Shown here one piece after another: positions 1 to 4,481 of a stretch of DNA of 5,296 nt. The notes beneath the pieces were generated by a model that was not told the origin of the DNA, searched no databases, and worked only from the letters and a program-made list of their open reading frames with translations. Position 1 is the stretch's first letter. Every line of letters begins with the position of its first letter. Position numbers and translations under genes: made by a program. Source of the DNA: Bacillota bacterium (GTDB taxonomy: Bacteria; Bacillota; Clostridia; Clostridiales; Clostridiaceae); assembly GCA_023424785.1 (NCBI GenBank), contig JAFADP010000181.1, forward strand, positions 1 through 5,296, read 5' to 3'.

Positions 1-228
1 AATGATAAAAATTATGGAGCAGGAGAAGGAAAAGAGATAGAAAAACATTTTTATCAATTAGAAGATGGAACATATAAAAGATTTTTTGATAAAGAAGATA
101 TTAAGAAATTTTTTGAGGATTTTGAAATTGTTTATTTAGAAGAAAAGAATATGGAACGTTATGAAAAGTTAAAGATTACTTGGGTAGGTGCTATTAGAAT
201 GAATAAGGATGATGATATTTATTTATAG
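1..228 (+). CDS. Class I SAM-dependent methyltransferase, C-terminal part (5' truncated by window)
   Basis: The first frame is open from base 1 to a TAG at 226-228 and gives 75 residues. The visible part has the layout seen at the C-terminus of many small class I SAM-dependent methyltransferases: a YGAGEGKEIE segment resembling the family's YGxGxxIE stretch, then a DGTYKRFF segment, a FFEDFEIVYLEE strand, and a final W-V-G-A-I-R strand. The SAM-binding motifs (GxGxG and the acidic motif) would lie upstream of the window, so the substrate cannot be judged. It probably acts on a small molecule or an unknown target in the cytoplasm. The HXXEE gene starts only 29 bases downstream with its own ribosome binding site, so co-transcription is possible. 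The family call rests on the C-terminal pattern only. Confidence 0.72.
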   Translation, partial: NDKNYGAGEGKEIEKHFYQLEDGTYKRFFDKEDIKKFFEDFEIVYLEEKNMERYEKLKITWVGAIRMNKDDDIYL

Positions 229-257
229 AATATTGTAATATAAATGGGGGAATAAGA

Positions 258-740
258 ATGAGTTTATTTGGATTTATTATTGTTAATTTAATAATATATG
301 TGCCTTTTCATCTTTTTGAAGAAGCTATTGGAGATTTTCCTAAGTGGATGTATGAACATAAATGGTTGCCATATCATATGAATCATGGACACTGGATGGC
401 AAATAATATTTTTATATATTATCCACTCTTATTAATATCCATAGCTTTATATAGTTTTTGTGATATTACTTCTTGTGGAGTAGCCATACTTATATGGGGA
501 GTAATTAATTTCTGTGATCATTTCTTCTATACAATAAAGGATAGGAAGATATCTCCTGGATTATTTACTGGAGTGATTTTTCTTATTAATTCTGTAGTAG
601 GAATAGTACAGTATATTAATTCAGATGCTTTTTCAATTTTAACTTTATTATTATCAGTTATTATTGGAGGCGTTTTATTTGGATTACCAATAGGATTATG
701 TGTAATTATCTATAACTTTTTTGATAGGTTCTTTAAATAG
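258..740 (+). CDS. HXXEE domain-containing integral membrane protein
   Basis: This 160-residue protein starts at ATG 258 behind a GGGGG ribosome binding site (246-250) with a 7-base spacer. The family's signature is clear: H18-L-F-E21-E22 near the N-terminus. Also typical are a later N49-N50 pair, the N84-F-C-D87-H88 segment, and S99-P100-G101 before a hydrophobic stretch. Hydrophobic segments at roughly 3-16, 51-67, 74-91, 102-118 and 124-153 suggest four to five membrane helices. The family has no established biochemical function; the conserved H and E residues within membrane segments hint at metal binding or catalysis, which is inference. The gene may be co-transcribed with the methyltransferase fragment upstream. 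A strong hairpin at 892-928 is the first likely stop signal after it. The family call is good; the function is unknown. Confidence 0.8.
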   Translation: MSLFGFIIVNLIIYVPFHLFEEAIGDFPKWMYEHKWLPYHMNHGHWMANNIFIYYPLLLISIALYSFCDITSCGVAILIWGVINFCDHFFYTIKDRKISPGLFTGVIFLINSVVGIVQYINSDAFSILTLLLSVIIGGVLFGLPIGLCVIIYNFFDRFFK

Positions 741-891
741 AATAAAAGTAAAATAGATGGTAGCAAATAAATATGGCTATGTGGAACCAATTTTATAAAA
801 GATGGAAAGTTATATAAGTTACAAGTTAAAGATTTGTGTAAACAAGCTAAGTTAGCCAACATTAATTAAATTAAAGACAGTATATAGAGAG

Positions 892-928
892 ATAATAATG
901 AGGATTCAGATTGAATCCTCATTATTAT
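892..928 (+). terminator. Perfect 17-bp hairpin, probable terminator (possibly bidirectional)
   Basis: Bases 892-908 are the exact reverse complement of 912-928, leaving a 3-base loop (909-911, GAT). The upper stem is the stronger part (GAGGATTCA/TGAATCCTC). The lower stem is ATAATAAT/ATTATTAT, so the 3' arm ends in a U-rich tract inside the stem. No clean run of T follows on either strand. Its position between the HXXEE gene and the next operon's promoter fits a terminator for the upstream gene. The uninterrupted stem is unusually long, so a processing site or protein-binding palindrome remains possible. Confidence 0.6.
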
Positions 929-981
929 GTATTAAAACAATATTATTGAAATGATAGGACTTTAATTATAGTTAGTATTTA

Positions 982-1011
982 ACCATCTATATCAAAAAAA
1001 CTACCACTTAT
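982..1011 (+). promoter_or_regulatory. Paired 9-bp direct repeats, candidate LytTR operator
   Basis: ACCATCTAT (982-990) and ACCACTTAT (1003-1011) match at 7 of 9 positions. They are separated by 12 bases, so they repeat every 21 bp, two helical turns. LytTR proteins of the AgrA/ComE type bind two 9-bp direct repeats with a spacer of about 12 bp, and both copies resemble the published half-site pattern of the form [TA][AC][CA]GTTN[AG][TG]. They lie about 10 bp upstream of the -35 region of the promoter driving the LytTR gene, which suggests self-activation. Binding is inferred from spacing, likeness and position. Confidence 0.55.
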
Positions 1012-1021
1012 TTTAAAATTA

Positions 1022-1050
1022 TGGAAAATAAGGATTTTAACACCTATAAT
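1022..1050 (+). promoter_or_regulatory. Sigma-A-type promoter of the LytTR-DUF3021 operon
   Basis: A perfect TATAAT -10 box is at 1045-1050. Exactly 17 bp upstream is TGGAAA (1022-1027), which matches the TTGACA consensus at four of six positions. A weak -35 box behind an upstream activator site is the usual design of LytTR-activated promoters. The start codon follows 26 bases after the -10 box, leaving a short leader with a strong ribosome binding site. Confidence 0.6.
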
Positions 1051-1076
1051 GTAATTGTAGTCAAAGGGGGGTGTAA

Positions 1077-1517
1077 GTGCAGATCGATATAAAAATTGAT
1101 GACAATTACAAAGAGTTAAAAGTTATTATTTTAACTGATAAGATGAATGATGATGTGAATTTGATTGTTCAAAAACTATCAGAAGAAAATCCATATATAA
1201 TAGCTGGATTTAGAGATAATTTACTTGAGATTTTAGAGGAATCTGATATCATCAGAATCTATTCTTCTGGAGGTAAAATTTATGCAGATACAACTAAAGG
1301 GGAATATCTTCTTAAATTGAGATTATATGAATTAGAGGAAAGGTTAGATGGTAATTTTTTTGTTCGTATTTCAAATTCTGAAATCATTAATTTAAAGATG
1401 GTAAAGGAATTTGATTTAAGCTTTACAGGAACTATTTGTGTAAGATTATCAAAGGATATAGTTACATATGTATCTAGGCGCTATGTATCTAAGATTAAAA
1501 AAATATTAGGAATATGA
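1077..1517 (+). CDS. LytTR-family DNA-binding transcriptional regulator
   Basis: This 146-residue protein has a short N-terminal region (about 1-45, possibly for dimerisation or membrane-partner contact) and a C-terminal LytTR domain (about 48-146). Recognisable domain features are I58-I-R-I-Y-S followed by G66-K-I-Y-A, the segment L81-R-L-Y-E-L-E-E-R-L, then F95-V-R-I-S-N-S-E-I-I-N-L, and the closing strand/helix Y131-V-S-R-R-Y-V-S-K-I-K-K-I-L. There is no receiver domain, so it is not a classical response regulator. The start is GTG at 1077, chosen because AAAGGGGGG (1064-1072) lies four bases upstream and the family's N-terminus begins here. It heads a two-gene operon with a DUF3021 membrane protein; in characterised LytTR regulatory systems the membrane partner antagonises the regulator. 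Its own promoter carries candidate LytTR sites, which implies autoregulation. Confidence 0.9.
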   Translation: MQIDIKIDDNYKELKVIILTDKMNDDVNLIVQKLSEENPYIIAGFRDNLLEILEESDIIRIYSSGGKIYADTTKGEYLLKLRLYELEERLDGNFFVRISNSEIINLKMVKEFDLSFTGTICVRLSKDIVTYVSRRYVSKIKKILGI

Positions 1518-1528
1518 GGTGATTTATT

Positions 1529-1981
1529 GTGAAAAAACAAGTAATTTTACGTGCACTTTTAGGATTTCCTATAGGTATAGCTATAGGATATATAATTACA
1601 ATTATTATTTCATTAATATTCGCACAAGGATATTATTCACCTTGTGTGCCAGATCTTGTAGAAACAATGGGAAGTGAAATTGGTGCTGTTATATTACAGT
1701 CAATATTATGTGGACTACTTGGTTCATCCTTTGCAGCTACTTCAGTAATTTGGGAAATTGATAAATTAAGTATTGCTAAACAAACAGGTGTGTATTTTTT
1801 AATAAATTCTGTAGTTATGATGCCAATTGCTTATTTTACAAATTGGATGGAACATAGTTTAGTAGGTTTTATAATGTACTTTAGTATTTTTATTGCTATA
1901 TTTTTTGTGGTATGGATTGTTCAATATTTTATTTGGAAAGATAAGATAAGAAAAATGAACTTGAAAATTAATAGATATTAA
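1529..1981 (+). CDS. DUF3021 family four-helix membrane protein, likely partner/inhibitor of the LytTR regulator
   Basis: The 150-residue product has four hydrophobic segments (about 8-32, 51-75, 86-103 and 111-136) and a basic C-terminal tail (KDKIRKMNLK), so both ends are probably cytoplasmic. DUF3021 hallmarks are R8-A-L-L-G-F-P-I-G-I, P38 and P41 in the first outside loop, G62-L-L-G-S-S-F-A-A-T-S-V-I-W-E, K84-Q-T, and W106-M-x-H-S. The start is GTG 1529. Its ribosome binding site GAGGTGA (1516-1522) overlaps the TGA stop of the LytTR gene (1515-1517), leaving an 11-base gap and suggesting translational coupling and a fixed ratio of the two proteins. In related LytTR systems the membrane protein is thought to hold the regulator inactive; that role is transferred here by family and context. 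The signal it senses is unknown. Confidence 0.88.
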   Translation: MKKQVILRALLGFPIGIAIGYIITIIISLIFAQGYYSPCVPDLVETMGSEIGAVILQSILCGLLGSSFAATSVIWEIDKLSIAKQTGVYFLINSVVMMPIAYFTNWMEHSLVGFIMYFSIFIAIFFVVWIVQYFIWKDKIRKMNLKINRY

Positions 1982-2101
1982 TATATAGAGAAGAATTAAT
2001 AAACTAGGAAATAGTGAACATGGACTAATAATTGCAAGAAAGATTTAAACTTTGATTATGCGTAATATATAACATTAACAATCTTAATATTTTGTTATTT
2101 A

Positions 2102-2133
2102 GAAGGATGTACATATTGGACATCCTTTATGTT
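2102..2133 (+). terminator. Probable intrinsic terminator after the LytTR-DUF3021 operon
   Basis: AAGGATGT (2103-2110) pairs perfectly with ACATCCTT (2120-2127), with a further G-U closing pair (2102/2128) and a 9-base loop. The 3' arm runs into TTTATGTTAT, a moderately T-rich tail. It lies about 120 bases after the DUF3021 stop codon and before the promoter of the next gene, as expected for the end of this operon. Confidence 0.6.
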
Positions 2134-2209
2134 ATACTCATTTCCAAATTATATTAAAGCAAGGTCTTTTTTATAGAAAAATTGAAAAGAGAATTAATAA
2201 GTTAAACTA

Positions 2210-2218
2210 TGATATAAT
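2210..2218 (+). promoter_or_regulatory. Extended -10 promoter for the P-loop kinase-like gene
   Basis: The sequence TGATATAAT contains a perfect TATAAT (2213-2218) preceded by TG one base upstream, the extended -10 motif. No good -35 box sits at 16-18 bp; a TTGAAA at 2182-2187 is about 25 bp away and too far. Extended -10 promoters do not require a -35 box, so this is the best candidate. The start codon follows 31 bases later. Confidence 0.5.
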
Positions 2219-2249
2219 AACTATATGGAAATTTATAGGGTATGATTAA

Positions 2250-2774
2250 GTGGTTATTTTAATAGGAGGAAGCTCTCATACAGGAAAAACTGCATTAGCA
2301 CAAAAATTACTTGAAAAATATAAATATACATATTTATCAATAGATCATCTTAAGATGGGACTTATTAGAAGTGGATATTCTTCATTGACACCAGAAAGTA
2401 GTGAAGAGGAATTAACTAAGTATCTTTGGCCAGTAGTTAGAGAAATTATAAAAACTAATATTGAAAATAATCAGAATTTAATTATTGAAGGATGTTATAT
2501 TCCATTTGATTACAAGAAGGATTTTGATGAGGAATATTTAAGATATATTAAATATGTTTGTTTAATATTTAGTGAAAAATACATCAATAATAATTTTTTT
2601 GATATTAAAAATTATGCAAATGTAATTGAAAATCGTATTGATGATGAATATTGTACAAAAGAACTTCTTATTAGAGATAACAGTATTAATTATGAGTTAT
2701 GTAGAAAATATAGTTGCGATTATATTTTGATTGATGATAAGTATGATGTTAGTAATTTGTTTAATATTATATAG
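2250..2774 (+). CDS. Small P-loop NTPase, nucleotide/small-molecule kinase-like (often annotated adenylate kinase or 2-phosphoglycerate kinase)
   Basis: This 174-residue protein begins with a strand and a textbook Walker A loop (G7-S-S-H-T-G12-K13-T14). A kinase-type acidic segment follows, Y28-L-S-I-D32-H-L-K-M-G-L, and a later buried strand ends in N76-L-I-I-E80-G81-C-Y-I-P. This is the arrangement of small P-loop kinases with a zeta-toxin/adenylate-kinase-like fold. Clostridial relatives carry conflicting names (adenylate kinase, 2-phosphoglycerate kinase, AAA ATPase); the substrate is not established, and I would not adopt either enzyme name. The start is GTG 2250 because an upstream ATG in another frame stops quickly and the Walker loop must follow a short first strand. 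Its ribosome binding site (AGGG, 2237-2240) is weak. The stop codon lies next to the candidate left end of the insertion sequence, so the last few residues could be altered by the insertion. Confidence 0.8.
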   Translation: MVILIGGSSHTGKTALAQKLLEKYKYTYLSIDHLKMGLIRSGYSSLTPESSEEELTKYLWPVVREIIKTNIENNQNLIIEGCYIPFDYKKDFDEEYLRYIKYVCLIFSEKYINNNFFDIKNYANVIENRIDDEYCTKELLIRDNSINYELCRKYSCDYILIDDKYDVSNLFNII

Positions 2775-2787
2775 TTGATTGCAAAAC
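2773..2787 (+). repeat. Candidate left terminal inverted repeat of the insertion sequence
   Basis: AGTTGATTGCAAAAC here matches the reverse complement of 4437-4451 (AGTCTATTGCATAAC) at 12 of 15 positions. The core ATTGCA is identical and further weak similarity extends outward. It overlaps the stop codon of the kinase-like gene. The match is modest for such AT-rich DNA, so the border is tentative. Confidence 0.35.
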
Positions 2788-2861
2788 TCACTTTGAAATT
2801 TGAGCAAAAGGAATTATAAAAGTTAAATATAGGAAAAGGTTTGAAATGTGAATAAAAATTT

Positions 2862-2886
2862 CTAAAAAAGCGCACACTAAAAAAGC
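2862..2886 (+). repeat. Two exact 10-bp direct repeats CTAAAAAAGC at the 3' end of the insertion sequence
   Basis: CTAAAAAAGC occurs at 2862-2871 and again at 2877-2886, separated by GCACA, a period of 15 bp. On the minus strand each gives GCTTTTTTAG, so the transposase terminator is followed by a second T-run. It may be a backup termination tract, a subterminal transposase-binding repeat, or a small duplication. Confidence 0.5.
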
Positions 2887-2913
2887 CTAAAGATAATTAT
2901 CAATTTTTAAGCT
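2878..2913 (-). terminator. Intrinsic terminator of the transposase gene (probably bidirectional)
   Basis: On the minus strand AGCTTAAA (2913-2906) pairs with TTTAGGCT (2891-2884), an 8-bp stem with one G-U pair, and a T-run follows immediately (2883-2879). The loop contains the small palindrome GATAATTATC. The transposase stop codon (2909-2907) lies inside the 5' arm, so termination occurs right after translation ends. On the plus strand the same stem is followed by AAGAG and a seven-T run, so it can also block transcription entering from the kinase-like gene. Confidence 0.75.
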
Positions 2914-4316
2914 AAGAGTTTTTTTATTGATAATACATTTTGGGTATTATTCATATCATTGGCTATTAACAGTACAATTAATTGCGTTATGGCTGACAAA
3001 ATCACTTCTGATTTGAGTGATTTAGTATTGATAAGCTTTGTGTACTGTAAAGCCATTGGATACTTTACCATGAAGTTTGTTCTTTCGATGATGGTTCTTA
3101 TTTTATAAGTTTTGTTCCACGCATCGGAATTTCGTGGTATAGCAGTATGGATTCTTATATTATTATCAATGGGTACTTGATAGATCTTGCCACATTTAGA
3201 TGTGGTGCAAGGATGTTCACAAGTTAAGATGTATTGAGTTTTCCCATTGATTCTAGTTTTTTTAGATTTTGGACAAATCCATTTAATCCTATCTGAACGT
3301 CCTTTTTCACGTGTTATTCCATCAAATTTCATAAGTAGTTTATTATCATTTGGGCAAGTTGGTACACCATTTTCATCAAATCCTGGTAGTGGAGATGATG
3401 GCGCTCTACGTAGCGGAATTATAGGTATTATGTTTTTATCTTTATAAAGATATTTGTAATTATCAACAGCATCAAAACCAGCATCTCCAAGAAAATATTT
3501 ATATTTGAAATCATGTTTGGAGAAGAATTTGTTTAATGTTGGAATTAAAGATTTTGAATCATATTTATCTTTAGCTTCGCTAGCGGTAGCTGCTTCAATG
3601 ATATCACTTGATTTATCATCTAAGAAATCTATGTCTCTAATTATACCTAGACCATTTGTAACTATTGAAGTTCTTAAAGCATAGCAATAATGACCATTCA
3701 TATATGAAAGTTTAATTTCAGGATTTGCGTATGCAACTTTAGGCATTTTGCTACAAGCAAATGAATGAGCATTAAATTTAGGATTATTTTTACTCAATGC
3801 TTTACATTGACGAAGTAGTTGATCAAATTTCTTAGGATTATTTTCATTGACATGGGCTTCTATACCAGTGGTATCAGCAATTAATATACTATTTAAATAT
3901 GAATCTAGTTCATTACAAATAGGTTGAGTAACTTCAACTAAATAATCGAAGAAATTTTTTAGGTCCTTTTCAAAATTGATTTTGAACCTGGAAAATTGTG
4001 AAGCATTAGGAACCGTAGTGAAACCACAAAGATCACGAAGTTCTGAGCTAATATTAAGAATATTTATAAAAAGTGAAGTATCAGCAATTGATAGCATTGA
4101 TTTTATTATTAAAGCTGAAATCATAGAAGATAATTTATAAATTCTAGGATGCCCAGTATCGGCATGATAATGATTATAAAAGCTTTGAGGTATTAATTTT
4201 CGCAAATCAATATGTTGTTCAAATAATTTGATTAATTTTGGCTTATCTTGTTGAAAATATTCGTCAACATTTGAATATATGTCAGTAAAAGATAATTGAT
4301 TTAAATTTATTTTCAA
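2907..4316 (-). CDS. DDE transposase with DUF772-type N-terminal domain
   Basis: The transposase cuts and joins the ends of the surrounding insertion sequence. From the TTG start it has 469 residues. The N-terminal helical domain (about 43-112) resembles the DUF772 transposase domain, with LIPQSFYNHYHADTGHPRIY and a TVPNASQFSRFK end. The RNase-H-like catalytic core follows. The likely triad is D148 (in ILIADTTGIEA), D278 (in YFLGDAGFD) and E411 (in IRTIIERTNFMVK). Between the second D and the E lies an insertion with several cysteines (CPNDNK, ICPKSKK, CEHPC, SKC) that might bind a metal. The frame stays open upstream to an ATG at 4445, but the TTG at 4316 has AGGAGG (4329-4324) seven bases before it, while the longer N-terminus has no such site and no domain. 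Family assignment beyond DDE/IS4-superfamily is uncertain; IS1182-like is my best guess. Confidence 0.88.
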   Translation of the reverse strand: MKINLNQLSFTDIYSNVDEYFQQDKPKLIKLFEQHIDLRKLIPQSFYNHYHADTGHPRIYKLSSMISALIIKSMLSIADTSLFINILNISSELRDLCGFTTVPNASQFSRFKINFEKDLKNFFDYLVEVTQPICNELDSYLNSILIADTTGIEAHVNENNPKKFDQLLRQCKALSKNNPKFNAHSFACSKMPKVAYANPEIKLSYMNGHYCYALRTSIVTNGLGIIRDIDFLDDKSSDIIEAATASEAKDKYDSKSLIPTLNKFFSKHDFKYKYFLGDAGFDAVDNYKYLYKDKNIIPIIPLRRAPSSPLPGFDENGVPTCPNDNKLLMKFDGITREKGRSDRIKWICPKSKKTRINGKTQYILTCEHPCTTSKCGKIYQVPIDNNIRIHTAIPRNSDAWNKTYKIRTIIERTNFMVKYPMALQYTKLINTKSLKSEVILSAITQLIVLLIANDMNNTQNVLSIKKLLA

Positions 4317-4323
4317 GGGAGTC

Positions 4324-4329
4324 CCTCCT
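4324..4329 (-). promoter_or_regulatory. Ribosome binding site that fixes the TTG start of the transposase
   Basis: Read on the minus strand this is a perfect AGGAGG, seven bases ahead of the TTG at 4316-4314. The stretch AGGGACTCCCT next to it is a near-perfect small palindrome that could fold over part of the site and, together with the poor TTG codon, keep transposase synthesis low. Confidence 0.75.
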
Positions 4330-4340
4330 AATATTTTGTT

Positions 4341-4362
4341 ATATTTAGTATGTCCTAAATAT
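4341..4362 (-). repeat. 8-bp inverted repeat in the transposase leader
   Basis: ATATTTAG (4341-4348) is the exact reverse complement of CTAAATAT (4355-4362), with a 6-base loop. It lies just upstream of the transposase ribosome binding site. Insertion sequences often carry leader hairpins that limit expression from read-through transcripts, but this AT-only stem would be weak; it could equally be a protein-binding palindrome overlapping the transposase promoter. Confidence 0.4.
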
Positions 4363-4417
4363 ACAAATTTAATTATTTGTGGGGGAAAACTTGAAAAATT
4401 AAGTTTGTAAAACCGCA

Positions 4418-4434
4418 CCAAAACAAAGTTTTGG
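4418..4434. repeat. Perfect 7-bp inverted repeat near the right end of the insertion sequence
   Basis: CCAAAAC (4418-4424) and GTTTTGG (4428-4434) are exact reverse complements around an AAA loop. The palindrome lies immediately inside the candidate right terminal repeat. It may be a subterminal transposase site or a weak barrier hairpin. No T-run follows on the plus strand, so it is unlikely to be a strong terminator. Confidence 0.45.
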
Positions 4435-4436
4435 AG

Positions 4437-4451
4437 GTTATGCAATAGACT
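4437..4451 (-). repeat. Candidate right terminal inverted repeat of the insertion sequence
   Basis: The reverse complement, AGTCTATTGCATAAC, matches the left candidate at 2773-2787 at 12 of 15 positions. It lies beyond the transposase leader and about 30 bases before the GNAT start codon, a plausible insertion border. Beyond this core the two ends align only with gaps, so the exact end is uncertain. Confidence 0.35.
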
Positions 4452-4469
4452 AAATATTAATCTATGTTA

Positions 4470-4475
4470 GGGGGG
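4470..4475 (+). promoter_or_regulatory. Ribosome binding site fixing the GNAT start at ATG 4482
   Basis: A run of six G bases lies six bases before the ATG at 4482. An in-frame ATG at 4464 would place this site inside the coding region and add six residues (MLGGSK) not expected in the family, so the later ATG is preferred. Confidence 0.8.
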
Positions 4476-4481
4476 AGTAAA

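Larger units (their letters stand above)
741..1076 (+). other. Gene-poor intergenic stretch with a decayed reading frame, hairpin and LytTR-operon control region
   Basis: There is no credible complete gene here on either strand. A short frame at 771-869 lacks a start codon but ends in TAA (867-869). Its end reads KLYKLQVKDLCKQAKLANIN, which looks protein-like and faintly recalls the helix-turn-helix start of TetR regulators (usually VKDLCxxAxINRxTFY). It may be a remnant of a deleted gene, but it is too short to prove. After it come the perfect hairpin at 892-928, the paired 9-bp repeats at 982-1011 and the promoter at 1022-1050, each listed separately. Confidence 0.5.
2773..4451 (-). mobile_element. 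Insertion sequence with a single DDE transposase (family uncertain, IS1182/IS4-like)
   Basis: The element holds one long transposase gene, read opposite to all its neighbours, with its own terminator and ribosome binding site. The borders are my best estimate from an imperfect inverted repeat: 2773-2787 against the reverse complement of 4437-4451 (12 of 15 identical). This would make the element about 1.68 kb, a normal size for an insertion sequence carrying a transposase of this length. No convincing target-site duplication is visible next to these borders. TTAAT occurs at 2761-2765 and 4457-4461, but such words are common in this composition. The transposase has no frameshift, so the element may be active or recently inserted. 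Confidence 0.65.

Noticed and set aside
1982..2101. Possible small gene between the DUF3021 gene and its terminator
   Set aside because: All frames are broken by stop codons within short distances, and there is no ribosome binding site followed by a start; it reads as an untranslated trailer.
2250..2774. Zeta-type toxin of a toxin-antitoxin pair
   Set aside because: The P-loop fold is compatible, but there is no small antitoxin gene next to it; the upstream 268 bases contain only a terminator and promoter.
3247..3447. Open frame of 66 codons on the plus strand
   Set aside because: It lies wholly inside the transposase gene on the opposite strand, has no ribosome binding site and no family resemblance; it is an antisense shadow.
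4317..4445. N-terminal extension of the transposase to an ATG at 4445
   Set aside because: The extra 43 residues match no transposase domain, have no ribosome binding site, and would start within the candidate terminal repeat; the AGGAGG-TTG start at 4316 is far better.
4446..4464. Near-palindrome TAGACTAAATATTAATCTA upstream of the GNAT gene
   Set aside because: Seven of eight pairs match around ATA, but it is almost all A/T, overlaps the candidate insertion sequence border and has no second copy; chance is likely. It could be a palindromic target site, but I cannot support that.
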